Notes: generated by a model not told the origin, from the sequence alone. A stretch of 43,224 nt of DNA from Candidatus Chloroploca sp. Khr17 (GCF_004138165.1 NZ_RYFF01000045.1:1-43224); one strand, 5' to 3'. Shown: positions 1 to 7,636, counted from the first letter of the stretch. Numbers and translations are program-made.

Positions 1-156
1 GTCGTGTCAGGTAACACTCCATGTACACCCTTCCGTGAAGGTTGGCAAGTTTATACCCAAGCAGAAACGGCGGTCAGGCCGGAATAACGAAGCGCCTTGG
101 TGACGGGGTGCGTCCTAATGCCACTGCGTAGTCCCTAATGTGTATCGGTCTCTGGC

Positions 157-216
157 GGCTAACGTCAGTGATCACCGGGCCGGCTTCGCCGGCTCCGGTG
201 CATCACCTTGTTGGGC
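157..216. other. attC-like imperfect palindrome
   Basis: The left end reads GGCTAAC and the right end GTTGGGC, close to the integron core-site consensus RYYYAAC...GTTRRRY (one mismatch on the left). Between them lies a stem, GTGAT-CACCGG-GCCGGC against GCCGGC-A-CCGGTG-C-ATCAC, closed by a very short loop. The right arm carries one or two unpaired bases, the extrahelical bases expected of a single-strand attC hairpin. The 60-bp span is within the attC size range. No integrase gene and no second site are visible, so a chance hairpin remains possible. Confidence 0.35.
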
Positions 217-283
217 GTTTGTATTGTTTACAACAAAATGATTAACAATGACTATATCACCTAAATCTGCTCTGTATAGTGCG

Positions 284-330
284 ACGCCGCACGGTTGCCG
301 CCTAGCCACGATCCTGGTCGGTGCGAGGCC
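284..330. repeat. 47-bp dispersed repeat, copy 1
   Basis: This matches 22540-22586 at 43 of 47 positions by eye (shared core TCCTGGTCG followed by TGCGAGGCC). Both copies lie in gene-poor, damaged-looking DNA. In both places an AAGAAGCTCACGCGAAGG repeat lies downstream, directly here and about 370 bp later at 22959. It may be the end of a decayed mobile element. Confidence 0.6.
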
Positions 331-340
331 CACTACTGTT

Positions 341-362
341 CAAAGAAGCTCACGCGAAGGCA
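341..362. repeat. AAGCTCACGCGAAG repeat, short copy
   Basis: The core CAAAGAAGCTCACGCGAAGG recurs near 7513, 22959 and 42916. Here it supplies the stop codon of the minus-strand remnant at 350-1024, suggesting the repeat arrived at, or marks, a truncation point of that gene. Confidence 0.6.
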
Positions 363-1024
363 TCGCCTGTGACGACCACCGCAGGTGTGGGTTGCGGTTC
401 AGGCTGGGGCGGGGCGGCATCGGGTCCGCTGACCAGACGGTACTGGCTGGTGTCAGGATTCCAGCGCAGGCCAAAGCCCTGCGCGTAGCCCATGCCATCA
501 CCGTCGAGCGGGATGGCCGCCAGCGGGGTAGCCTCGTCGAGCGGCGTGGCGATGAAAAAAGCCGCTCGACGACCGCTGACTCCAGCCAGGGTCGCCAGCA
601 CCATGCGTTCCGAACGAACCTCGGTCGGGCTGATTGTTGCCAGGATGCGCAGGCTGCCATCCTGCGCCTGAATGATCATCGCCTCCTGGGCGACCCGATC
701 GTAGGCATCGTAGCCTGGGCGATCAAACGTCGCCCGATCGGGCACAATGGTCGAAGGTAACACATAGACCTTCTCGTTCAGGCCGTCACCGTTGAAATCG
801 CCCTCATAAGCCACTTGCCACGCGGGGCCAGGCCAGTTCGGCTGGACGCCAGGCGTCATCAATTCAGCCAGTTCGAAGCCGCCTTGGGCCGAGGCCGAGC
901 GAATGATGAAGCCGATCGCCGACGGGCGACCCTGCGTATCGAGGGGCACCAGACGCAGTGGCGCCGACGGGTCATCGTGGGCCAGCGCAAAGCCCTGGGT
1001 ATTGAAGGTAGGGCCGCCTGACAC
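350..1024 (-). pseudogene. Truncated secreted-protein remnant (hypothetical)
   Basis: A 224-codon frame starting at a GTG has no signal peptide, although its composition (Gly/Pro/Ala rich, FNGDGLNEKVY resembling FG-GAP/EF-hand-like segments, Pro-rich C-terminal tail) is that of an exported protein. Upstream the frame runs only seven more codons before a stop at about 1046, with no ATG, so the N-terminus appears lost. The stop codon lies within a dispersed repeat (341-362), so the C-terminus may be cut as well. No enzymatic motif is recognised. I read it as a residual fragment; a short intact protein of unknown function is the alternative. Confidence 0.5.
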
Positions 1025-1033
1025 AAGGGTACT

Positions 1034-1063
1034 TTTACAAACCTGTTAGGTCTGCTATATAAT
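1034..1063 (+). promoter_or_regulatory. Sigma70-type promoter
   Basis: TTTACA (1034-1039), an 18-bp spacer and a perfect TATAAT (1058-1063) precede a GAGGTG ribosome-binding site at about 1087 and an ATG at 1101. It is one of the cleanest promoters in the window, yet only a 35-codon ORF follows it. Confidence 0.55.
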
Positions 1064-1100
1064 CAACCCAACGTATCTCTACTACCGAGGTGAAAACAAC

Positions 1101-1208
1101 ATGTCTTTCAGTGTCACCCAAGCCAGGAAAATAGCTCTTCAGTACAGTGATGATCAAGGGGACGAAGCAGGTCTTGCCGGCGCCTTTGCTCAGATATGCA
1201 GCTTGTAG
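1101..1208 (+). CDS. Very small ORF behind a strong promoter
   Basis: This is a 35-codon ORF with ATG at 1101, GAGGTG eight bases upstream and a consensus-like promoter at 1034-1063. The peptide begins MSFSVTQARKIALQYS and is mixed charged/hydrophobic, with no membrane segment. Just after its TAG lies a repeat (1243-1334) also found inverted near 34044. The simplest reading is the intact 5' end of a gene whose body was lost by repeat-associated recombination. A genuine small protein, for example an accessory or controller of the adjacent methyltransferase, cannot be excluded. Confidence 0.35.
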   Translation: MSFSVTQARKIALQYSDDQGDEAGLAGAFAQICSL

Positions 1209-1242
1209 TCTGGGAACTACATTTCCCGGTCGCGCCGCCGAC

Positions 1243-1334
1243 CACGAAGAACCCTCACGAAGAGACGAAGACTGGCTTTGTGACGCACGTATTCGTTGCT
1301 TCGTGGCCACAATTCGTGGACGGCTGAGGACCCC
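1243..1334. repeat. Dispersed repeat with CACGAA motifs, copy 1
   Basis: The end TTCGTGGACGGCTGAGG matches, in inverted orientation, CCTCAGCCGTCCACGAA near 34050. Both copies also carry further ATTCGT(GG) and ACGAAG words. The element sits between the 35-codon ORF and the end of the methyltransferase gene. Confidence 0.55.
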
Positions 1335-1346
1335 AGAAAAGTTAAT

Positions 1347-2663
1347 TCACAAACTAATGAGTGCCGAAAATTGTGTCGGAGCACTGCTTGAACGATATAT
1401 CGACTCGGTTCCCTGTTGTTCAAAACGCCCTCTCTGCATGCGCTCAAATTGCTGCATCCAGAGCGCGTCATTCGTGTTGCGATAGCGTGAATAGTTGAAT
1501 GACGCAGGCTCCTGATACGGTTCACCTCGCAAGAGGCTGATCACCAGGTGCCCGATCGCCAACCCAAGACTGCTTGGCACAGCGTTGCCTATTTGCCGGT
1601 ATTGCTCAAGCAGTGGGCCAGCAACCTGCCAATCATCGGGGAATTCTTGCAGCCGTTTGTATTCTTCGATCGAGAGCGGTCGGTCTTCTTCAGGATGCGC
1701 AAGATCAGTCGCCGGCATCGCCGGATGCGTCACGAGGGTCGGGGCCGGCTTGTCCCAGGCAATGCGCCGCAAAAAGCCGGTTTTGCCACCACCGGCAAAA
1801 AAGGCTTTGCCAAGTGCTTCGCGTTGCAGATCCTCAGGCAGCGCACGCCAGTTTTGCCCTTCCTTGAGCATGCGATAATAGACCAGACGTTTCTCGGGAA
1901 AATCAATATGATGGTGCTCAGCGAGATCCGCCGTCGCATCACGAAATGTGCGCCAGGGTGGTAAGTCCAGCGCCTTATTTTGCGCATGCGTCGGTTGGAG
2001 GTAGGGTGGCCGTTTGCCATCGCGACTACAGACAATGACAACCCGTTCGCGTATTTGAGGGGTGCCAAAATGGGCCGCATTGTACAGGGTAAATGAGTAG
2101 GCGTAGCCGGCTTTTTTGATCGTGTCGAGCACAAAGTAGAGCGCGCCGCCAGGCAGTTCATCCAGGGCTAAATCAGGATAGGCTGGCCCGCGCAAGGTGT
2201 GCGGTCGGTGCTTCATCGGGCTTGAAAGCAAACCACGCACATTCTCGATGACAAAGTATTTCGGCTTGAGGGTTAAGGCTAGATCTACATAGGTCAGAAA
2301 GACGTTTCCTCGCTGGTCATGAAACCCGTTCCGTCGCCCGGCTGTGCTGAACGCTTGACAGGGCGGTCCGCCTACAATGAGATCGATGTCATCACTGCGT
2401 GTCAAACCAGCATAGTGCAGGATCTGCTCGGCAGAATAGTCAGTAATATCACCAATCAGGGGGATGTCTGGCTTGTTCCGGCTGATGGTCTCACGACAGT
2501 ATTTATCAACTTCGCATGCTAGTTTGATCTCAAATCCAGCCCGTTCGAGCCCAAGATCAAGCCCCATTGCGCCAGAAAAGAAGCTGAGCGCAACGGGTCG
2601 CTTGCTTGTGTCAATGTGCTCTGTTCCCTGCAAGGCCTTGTCCCCTCGTCCAGTGCCAGCCAA
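1347..2663 (-). CDS. DNA (cytosine-5-)-methyltransferase
   Basis: This enzyme transfers a methyl group from S-adenosylmethionine to C5 of cytosine in a specific DNA sequence. The C5-MTase motifs appear in order: motif [17 protein letters not shown] (~residues 29-44), motif [14 protein letters not shown] with the catalytic Cys near residue 102, motif VI ENVRG (~140), motif VIII QIRERV, a target-recognition region (~residues 230-300), motif IX around [13 protein letters not shown], and motif X QIGNAVP. At 438 residues it has typical length and looks intact. The start is uncertain: 2663 is a TTG with poor ribosome-binding-site spacing, and a TTG at 2633 with GAGGGG eight bases upstream is a good alternative. 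No restriction endonuclease or Vsr-type gene is beside it, so it is a solitary (orphan) methyltransferase or the remnant of a restriction-modification system. Confidence 0.93.
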   Translation of the reverse strand: MAGTGRGDKALQGTEHIDTSKRPVALSFFSGAMGLDLGLERAGFEIKLACEVDKYCRETISRNKPDIPLIGDITDYSAEQILHYAGLTRSDDIDLIVGGPPCQAFSTAGRRNGFHDQRGNVFLTYVDLALTLKPKYFVIENVRGLLSSPMKHRPHTLRGPAYPDLALDELPGGALYFVLDTIKKAGYAYSFTLYNAAHFGTPQIRERVVIVCSRDGKRPPYLQPTHAQNKALDLPPWRTFRDATADLAEHHHIDFPEKRLVYYRMLKEGQNWRALPEDLQREALGKAFFAGGGKTGFLRRIAWDKPAPTLVTHPAMPATDLAHPEEDRPLSIEEYKRLQEFPDDWQVAGPLLEQYRQIGNAVPSSLGLAIGHLVISLLRGEPYQEPASFNYSRYRNTNDALWMQQFERMQRGRFEQQGTESIYRSSSAPTQFSALISL

Positions 2664-2713
2664 CCTCTTCGAGCCTCACCGCGCAGCCACCCGCCTCCAG
2701 ATGCGCTGCGCCC

Positions 2714-2755
2714 AATCTGCAATCTAAAATCTAAAACCCAAAATCTAAAACCCAA
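2714..2755. repeat. Heptanucleotide tandem repeat (6 units)
   Basis: Six adjacent 7-mers are variants of AATCTAA / AACCCAA / AATCTGC, the complement of the family at 10127-10189. The array runs into the 3' end of menD: its stop codon (2745-2747) and last codons lie within the repeat. It resembles the short tandemly repeated heptamers described in cyanobacterial genomes. Confidence 0.8.
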
Positions 2756-4613
2756 CTTCTTCCAACGCCGCACCAACCTCCGGCCAGAGCACTCGATGAT
2801 CGGCGACGTTCTGGTTCCGGTCGGTGCGGACTTCGATCAGATGCAGCCCTCGCCCGCTGATGCCGGTCCTCACGGCGCGGCGGAAGCCCTCCCAGTCCTC
2901 GGCGAGCGTGTACTGCGCACCGTAGATCGCGGCCAACGGGGCAAAGTTGAGCCCGTGGGGGGTGCCAAAGAGCAACTCGAAGCGGTCAGTCTCGCTTGTC
3001 TGGGGCAGGAAGGAGAAGATGCCGCCGCCGTCGTTGTTGATCAGGATGATCGTCGCGTCAAGCTGGTGCAGTTTCGCCGCCAGCAAGCCGTTGGCGTCGT
3101 GGTAGAGCGAGATGTCGCCCAGCACCAGCACCAGCGGCTTCGCCCCCGCTGCCGCCATGCCAAGCGCCGTCGAGACGAGGCCGTCAATGCCGTTGGCGCC
3201 GCGGTTGCCCAGGATCGCGATCTCGCGCTCGACGGCAGGAAAAAAGGTGTCGCAGTCGCGAACCGGCATCGAGTTGCCCACAAAAAGCGTTGCCCCGTCC
3301 GGTAACAGTTCGGCTAGCGCCGCAAAGATGCCCGGCTCGTTGATGGCGGCGCGCTGCCGCAGCGCCTCCCCAAGCACACGCTGCGTCACGGCCTCGGCGC
3401 TGCGCCACGCCGCCGCCCAAGGCTGCGTCGCCGCCGCATCGGTCGCCTCGTGGCCCAGCCGCTCAGTCAGCGTCTGGCACAGCGTGACACTGTCGCACGC
3501 CAGATGCGTCGCCGCCAGGCTCGTCGGTTCACGCCAGCCGGCACCTTCATCAATGACGATCTGGTGCGCCGTCGCGTGGCGTTGCAAAAATTGCAGCACC
3601 GGCTTGGCCGTGGGCATCGCGCCAAAACGCAGCACAAGCTCGGGCGCAAAACGCGCCGCGAACGCTTCGTCACGCACAAACGCATCATACCCCGCCAACA
3701 CCATCGTCCGGTCGTGCCGCCCACACCGCACCCCCGAAAGCGGATCGGCCAGCACCGGATAGCCCAGCCGTGCCGCCAGGCGCGTCACCACCGGCGCAAG
3801 CCCGGGCGCACACTCGGGGCCACAGAGGATCAAACCTCGCTCGGTCGTCGCCAACCGTGACGCCAAGGTCGTCACGGTCGCCTCGTCAAGCTGACGCGCC
3901 CCAACTCGAGCCTGCACCGTCGCCCACCGGGATGGCTGCTCAGCCGACCCAGCCGCATCTTCGGGGAAAAACCGGGGAGGCAAAAAGGCCGCCTGCGCCG
4001 GCCCCAGGGGCGCCCCAGAGCCCGTCGCTTGCCCTGCAAACAGATCCGCAAGCAGTTCGCGATCAGGCACCAACGGCTCACGAAATGGCAGATTCAGATG
4101 CACTGGCCCCGCCGGCGCAGCAAGGCTTGTCGCGATGCTCCGGGCGACCGTACTCTGCAGATAGCGCCGCAACCCCGGGCTCGCATCAGGTGTCGGCAGA
4201 TCAGTCGCCCAGCGTGTACGCGACCCAAAGAGACGCACCTGATCGATCGTCTGCGGTGCGCCATTATCGCGCAACTCGGGGGGACGGTCGGCGGTCAACA
4301 CGATCAATGGAACCCGGGCGAGGTCAGCTTCGGCGACCGCCGGCAAAAAATTGGCCGCCGCCGTGCCCGACGTACAGAGCAGCGCCGCAGGCTGACCGCG
4401 CTGACGGGCAAGGCCCAGCGCAAAAAAGCCCGCCGAACGCTCATCGAGGTGCATCCAGATCTGCGCCTGTGGATGGCGCGCCGCCGCCAGCGCCAGCGGC
4501 GTACTGCGCGACCCTGGACAAATAACAATGTCACGCACGCCGCCGGCGATCAACTCGTCAATCAACGTACCCACCCAGAGGGTCAGGGCACGAATGTGGT
4601 CATGTGTTGTCAT
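2745..4613 (-). CDS. menD: MenD, SEPHCHC synthase
   Basis: This thiamine-diphosphate enzyme joins 2-oxoglutarate (with loss of CO2) to isochorismate to make 2-succinyl-5-enolpyruvyl-6-hydroxy-3-cyclohexene-1-carboxylate, the committed step of classical menaquinone synthesis in the cytoplasm. Family hallmarks are the N-terminal CPGSRSTPLALA (residues ~33-44), HLDERSAGFFALGLA (~56-70), LCTSGTAAANFLPAV, TADRPPELRDNGAPQTI, and the C-terminal ThDP/Mg region around LGDISLYHDANGL with IILINNDGGGIFSFLPQ. At 622 residues it is slightly longer than the ~560 typical of enterobacteria. It overlaps menF upstream by 4 bp (ATGA), implying translational coupling. The last codons and the stop lie in a heptanucleotide repeat, so the extreme C-terminus may vary between strains. 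The other men genes are not in the window. Confidence 0.97.
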   Translation of the reverse strand: MTTHDHIRALTLWVGTLIDELIAGGVRDIVICPGSRSTPLALAAARHPQAQIWMHLDERSAGFFALGLARQRGQPAALLCTSGTAAANFLPAVAEADLARVPLIVLTADRPPELRDNGAPQTIDQVRLFGSRTRWATDLPTPDASPGLRRYLQSTVARSIATSLAAPAGPVHLNLPFREPLVPDRELLADLFAGQATGSGAPLGPAQAAFLPPRFFPEDAAGSAEQPSRWATVQARVGARQLDEATVTTLASRLATTERGLILCGPECAPGLAPVVTRLAARLGYPVLADPLSGVRCGRHDRTMVLAGYDAFVRDEAFAARFAPELVLRFGAMPTAKPVLQFLQRHATAHQIVIDEGAGWREPTSLAATHLACDSVTLCQTLTERLGHEATDAAATQPWAAAWRSAEAVTQRVLGEALRQRAAINEPGIFAALAELLPDGATLFVGNSMPVRDCDTFFPAVEREIAILGNRGANGIDGLVSTALGMAAAGAKPLVLVLGDISLYHDANGLLAAKLHQLDATIILINNDGGGIFSFLPQTSETDRFELLFGTPHGLNFAPLAAIYGAQYTLAEDWEGFRRAVRTGISGRGLHLIEVRTDRNQNVADHRVLWPEVGAALEEVGF

Positions 4614-6025
4614 AGGTTCCCTGCCCCCAGCGCCCCGAGCATCGCACGCAGCTTGATCACCGTCTCTTGCTCTTCGCGAGCGGGCTCAGAATCGGCCACA
4701 ATGCCCGCCCCGGCAAAGAGGCGGGCGGTATACTTGCCCACGAGCGCCGAGCGAATCGCGACCGCAAATTCACCCTGGCCGCGTGCATCAATCCAGCCGA
4801 CCGGGGCACCATACCAGCCCCGGTCGAGCGCTTCACGTTCACGAATCCAGGCCAGCGCGGTTTCACGAGGCTGCCCACCCAGGGCCGGCGTCGGATGCAA
4901 CCGCTCGACCAGATCAAGCACCCCCGCCTGATCAATAATCTGCCCGGTCAACGGCGTATAGAGGTGCTGCACATTGCGCACCCGCATCAGCGTTGGCTCA
5001 TCCGGGGCCGAGACCTGAGTACAGACCGCTTCGAGGGCAGCGCGCAACATCCGCGTCACCACTGCGTGCTCGCCACGATCTTTGGCACTCGCCAGCAACG
5101 CCTGCCCGAGCGCCGCATCCTCTTCGGGAGTCGCCCCGCGCCGGATCGAACCCGCCAGCGAACTGGCGAGCACCGTGCGTCCCTGCAGACTCACCAGACG
5201 TTCCGGCGAAGCCCCCAGAAACGTCTGACCACCACGGGCCACCGCAAAAATAAAGGTCTCGGGATAATCACGCCGCAGCGCAGCAAGGGTCGCCGCAGGA
5301 TCAAAAGGATTGGCGGTATGCGCAAGCACCTCACGGGCAAGCACCACCTTTTCGAGCTTGCCCGCACGCAGATCAGCCACCGCGTCAGCGACCATCGCCT
5401 GCCACTCACCCGCAGGCAACGCATCACGCAGCGTCACCGCCTCACCGATGCGCGGCGCACGCCAGGCACGCCCGAGCAAATCGCGCAAGCGCCGCACTGC
5501 CGAAAGATGCAGATTGATCGACGACGTCGAAGGCCCAACCAGACCATTGACCGTCAGACTTGCCCGGTTGCCATCAGTGGCAAGGATCAAACGGGGCAGC
5601 AGCAACAGACCATCGGGATAGCCATCCCACCCGCCATCGCTCGGGCGCAGCGGATCAAAGGCAAACCCTGCCGCCGCCATCGGCCCACTGAAAGGCAACG
5701 CCGGATCGGCATCAATCGCCGCCGTCGCCATCAGATCACGCCACGCCTCAGCCGCCTGCGCAAAACGGCCAGGCCCACTGGCAGCAAAACTCCAGGCCGA
5801 CCCAAGCCCCGCCACCGCCAGACCACGCGACGGCACACTCCAAAAGAGACGATTATGCGTCACCCCGATGCCACGAGCAAAGAGCGCCAGCGGATCGCGC
5901 ACCTTGACCTCAGCCGTCACACTCACCAACACCGGACGACCAAGGCGTCGCGCACGTCGCCGCGCAAGCTCAGCCTGCTCTTCTATCCTGGGCACCTTGC
6001 GCAGCGCCGTTGTCGCAACACTCAT
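4610..6025 (-). CDS. menF: Isochorismate synthase MenF
   Basis: It converts chorismate to isochorismate, supplying MenD. The chorismate-binding fold is evident in the C-terminal half: KLEKVVLAREVLAH, FIFAVARGGQTFLGASPERLVS, LASSLAGSIRRGATPEEDAALG, EHAVVTRMLRAALE, VQHLYTPLTGQI, LHPTPALGGQPRETAL and GWYGAPVGWIDARGQGEFAVAIRSAL, with the Glu of GEF expected at the Mg site. From ATG 6025 the protein is 471 residues. In-frame ATG 6034 or TTG 6058 are possible; none has a strong ribosome-binding site. It is the first gene of a menF-menD unit with a 4-bp overlap. Immediately upstream lie a TATAAT-like box and a terminator hairpin (6068-6099). An entry role into salicylate-type siderophores is unlikely because menD is coupled. 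Confidence 0.95.
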   Translation of the reverse strand: MSVATTALRKVPRIEEQAELARRRARRLGRPVLVSVTAEVKVRDPLALFARGIGVTHNRLFWSVPSRGLAVAGLGSAWSFAASGPGRFAQAAEAWRDLMATAAIDADPALPFSGPMAAAGFAFDPLRPSDGGWDGYPDGLLLLPRLILATDGNRASLTVNGLVGPSTSSINLHLSAVRRLRDLLGRAWRAPRIGEAVTLRDALPAGEWQAMVADAVADLRAGKLEKVVLAREVLAHTANPFDPAATLAALRRDYPETFIFAVARGGQTFLGASPERLVSLQGRTVLASSLAGSIRRGATPEEDAALGQALLASAKDRGEHAVVTRMLRAALEAVCTQVSAPDEPTLMRVRNVQHLYTPLTGQIIDQAGVLDLVERLHPTPALGGQPRETALAWIREREALDRGWYGAPVGWIDARGQGEFAVAIRSALVGKYTARLFAGAGIVADSEPAREEQETVIKLRAMLGALGAGNL

Positions 6026-6067
6026 CCCAAGCATAAGCACAACCACATTTCTGCACAACCGACAAAA

Positions 6068-6089
6068 AAGGGTAGCGACCGCTACCCTT
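6068..6089 (-). terminator. Rho-independent terminator upstream of menF
   Basis: A perfect 9-bp stem (AAGGGTAGC / GCTACCCTT) with a 4-base loop is followed, in the minus direction, by six T residues (6064-6069). It would stop transcription coming from the pilin-like genes at 6194-7395 before it enters menFD. Confidence 0.75.
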
Positions 6090-6093
6090 CTTC

Positions 6094-6099
6094 ATTATA
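6094..6099 (-). promoter_or_regulatory. -10 box for menF-menD
   Basis: There is a perfect TATAAT on the minus strand five bases from the terminator stem; no convincing -35 box is seen. A transcript starting about seven bases downstream would lack most of the 5' half of the stem. The hairpin should therefore stop read-through but not initiation here. Confidence 0.45.
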
Positions 6100-6137
6100 C
6101 CAAATTAATTCCCCCGTCCCCCAGAAAGCTTCACTTA

Positions 6138-6178
6138 GCTGGTCGCAACAGCCAGCTACGCTGGCTGTTGCGACCAGC
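6138..6178. repeat. Perfect 19-bp inverted repeat, triloop TAC
   Basis: The arms 6138-6156 and 6160-6178 are exactly complementary around TAC. The element lies 15 bp beyond the stop of the 6194 gene. No T-run follows on the minus strand, so it is more a 3'-end stabilising or palindromic element than a classical terminator. Its core CCAGC-TAC-GCTGG resembles CCAGC-ATA-GCTGG at 32218-32230. Confidence 0.8.
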
Positions 6179-6193
6179 ACAAACCTGGGGTTT

Positions 6194-6661
6194 TTATGGC
6201 AATGCCCCCTCCATCTGACTCCATGCATTCTCAAAATCTTCGGCCACAAAACGCACATCGCCGATCTCAACCACCTGGCCGGCCACAACCTTGACCGTCT
6301 GCTCACGGCCAACATTGCGATAGCCAACCACCACCACCTGATCACCGGCTGGCACGTCACTCAGCATAAACCGCCCCGCCTGATCTGATAAACCAGCAAG
6401 AGGCGTGCCAAAGACATAAATCTCGGCCACAATGGGTTGCCCACGCTCATCATAGACAGCCCCCGCAATGGTACCTGTGCCAGCAAGCAACGCCATATTG
6501 CCGCTACGCACGAAGGTGACGGTTATGAGCACAAGACTCAGCAGACTCAAGCCGATGATGACATACCAGATCTGGCGGCGCTTGCGCGACGGATCTGGCG
6601 GCAATTTCGGCGGCATCCCATCTTTATAGGACTCAAGTGAAGGATAATCTTCCATTGACAT
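6194..6661 (-). CDS. Membrane-anchored carboxypeptidase-regulatory-like protein
   Basis: This is a 155-residue protein. A charged Pro-rich cytoplasmic N-terminus (~residues 1-29) is followed by one transmembrane helix (IWYVIIGLSLLSLVLITVTFV, ~31-51). The outer domain reads GTIAGAVYDERGQPIVAEIYVFGTPLAGLSDQAGRFMLSDVPAGDQVVVVGYRNVGREQTVKVVAGQVVEIGDV, typical of CarboxypepD_reg-like beta-sandwiches found in surface and appendage proteins. No catalytic residues are seen. It starts at ATG 6661, overlapping by one base the TAA of the pilin-like gene (TAATG), so the two are almost certainly cotranslated and may work in the same surface structure. ATG 6655 is an alternative start. Confidence 0.75.
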   Translation of the reverse strand: MSMEDYPSLESYKDGMPPKLPPDPSRKRRQIWYVIIGLSLLSLVLITVTFVRSGNMALLAGTGTIAGAVYDERGQPIVAEIYVFGTPLAGLSDQAGRFMLSDVPAGDQVVVVGYRNVGREQTVKVVAGQVVEIGDVRFVAEDFENAWSQMEGALP

Positions 6662-7395
6662 TATGGAACCTCCTCACAGGTGCTCGGCTTGGCCTGGAAA
6701 TCGCTGAAATTGAGCTGGGTACCATCATTTGCCAGCACACCAACGCCGCCACTGGCATAGGTCGAGTCACTGGTTTGCAAGATCTGTTTGCCATCGAGGT
6801 AAGCGGTAAAGGTATCACCTTCGACGGCAATACTCATATCTGGCGGGTTGTTCCAATCAATGCCTGTCGGCAAACTTACGAGAGCCCCAGGTATTTTAAT
6901 TTGCTTGCCATTCACCCACTTACTGAAGTAGAGCTCGGTATCAGAGTTTTTATTCTTGCGCTCGATTTCAAACATGTAGCCATTCAAACCCTTTGGCCCA
7001 TACTCAGATCGAAAAGCGACACCATAACCATTCCAGGAAGTCTTTGTATTGGTGACCTGCACACCCGACAGATCCAGCCGATAATCGCTATCGGTATAGC
7101 CTGGCAGCATACCAATGCAGAGCGGGCACACCTGATAGCCATCGGCCTGCTGGGTAATCCCACCCTTCCAGAATGAATTGGTAGGCGACGGATCCCAGGC
7201 TGTTCCTGCGCTTGCCACGGGGGTACAGGCCGACTCTTGGTCTTGAAAGAGGCCAGCAATCCGCTCAAAGACATCGTCCACCGAATTGCCCGTGGCAGAG
7301 AGTGCCGCCGCCGCAACGATGGCAATCAACGCAATCAGCAGGGCATACTCAACCAGGCCTTGCCCATGTTCGGTCTTTTTCATGCTCCTTTGCAT
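6661..7395 (-). CDS. Flp/TadE-type pilin segment fused to a beta-sandwich domain
   Basis: The start at 7395 is fixed by AGGAGG six bases upstream; the 244-residue product begins with a short basic leader. Residues 11-27 (GQGLVEYALLIALIAIV) are the hallmark of Flp/Fap type IVb pilins: a Gly before the hydrophobic stretch, Glu five residues in, then Tyr. Normal Flp pilins end at about 60 residues. Here a further ~180 residues follow (from about CTPVASAGTAWD), with LamG/DUF1080-like features such as GYGVAFRSEYG, YMFEIERKNKN, LYFSKWVNG, FTAYLDGKQILQT and GGVGVLANDG. The C-terminal domain resembles that of the protein at 28016. This looks like a pilin or pseudopilin carrying a surface-displayed binding domain. 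No prepilin peptidase or Tad genes are in the window. It is followed by a coupled membrane protein (TAATG). Confidence 0.8.
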   Translation of the reverse strand: MQRSMKKTEHGQGLVEYALLIALIAIVAAAALSATGNSVDDVFERIAGLFQDQESACTPVASAGTAWDPSPTNSFWKGGITQQADGYQVCPLCIGMLPGYTDSDYRLDLSGVQVTNTKTSWNGYGVAFRSEYGPKGLNGYMFEIERKNKNSDTELYFSKWVNGKQIKIPGALVSLPTGIDWNNPPDMSIAVEGDTFTAYLDGKQILQTSDSTYASGGVGVLANDGTQLNFSDFQAKPSTCEEVP

Positions 7396-7512
7396 ACGAG
7401 ACCTCCTGAAATGATCAGTGCGTTGCTGGGAATGCAGGCGGGCCGCCCGCGCTCCCGGGTCGCCCAACTCTAGACCTATTTGCCAGCGAGTTGTCCTAGC
7501 CCCAATACTTGT

Positions 7513-7607
7513 CAAATAAGCTCACGCGAAGACGCGAAGACGCGAAGACGCGAAGGGTTACGCTCACCTACGCAAAAACCTTTGCGCCTTTGCGCCTTTG
7601 CGTCAAA
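7513..7607. repeat. AAGCTCACGCGAAG repeat, long copy
   Basis: It begins with AAATAAGCTCACGCGAAG and contains four GACGCGAAG-like 9-mers in tandem, then TTTGCGCCTTTGCGCC and TTTGCGTCAAA. The two halves are roughly complementary and could form a long imperfect hairpin. It shares its left edge (CAATACTT.TCAAA.AAGC) with the copy at 42907. It lies between the pucR-like gene and the pilin-like gene. Confidence 0.75.
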
Positions 7608-7636
7608 TCAGCCGCCTTCTTTGCAAGGCATTGACC

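Larger units (their letters stand above)
1..349. other. Left-edge gene-poor stretch
   Basis: No convincing gene is visible. Two plus-strand frames are open from base 1 but close by base 87 and base 103, so at most the last ~30 codons of a gene lying outside the window could be here; neither tail is recognised. The stretch holds an attC-like hairpin near 157-216, a 47-bp sequence repeated at 22540, and the start of the AAGCTCACGCGAAG repeat family at 341. The overall look is decayed or recombined intergenic DNA. Confidence 0.5.

Noticed and set aside
4667..6388. 573-codon open frame antisense to menF
   Set aside because: Arg/Pro/Thr-rich translation typical of the complement of a GC-rich gene; menF is unmistakable on the other strand.
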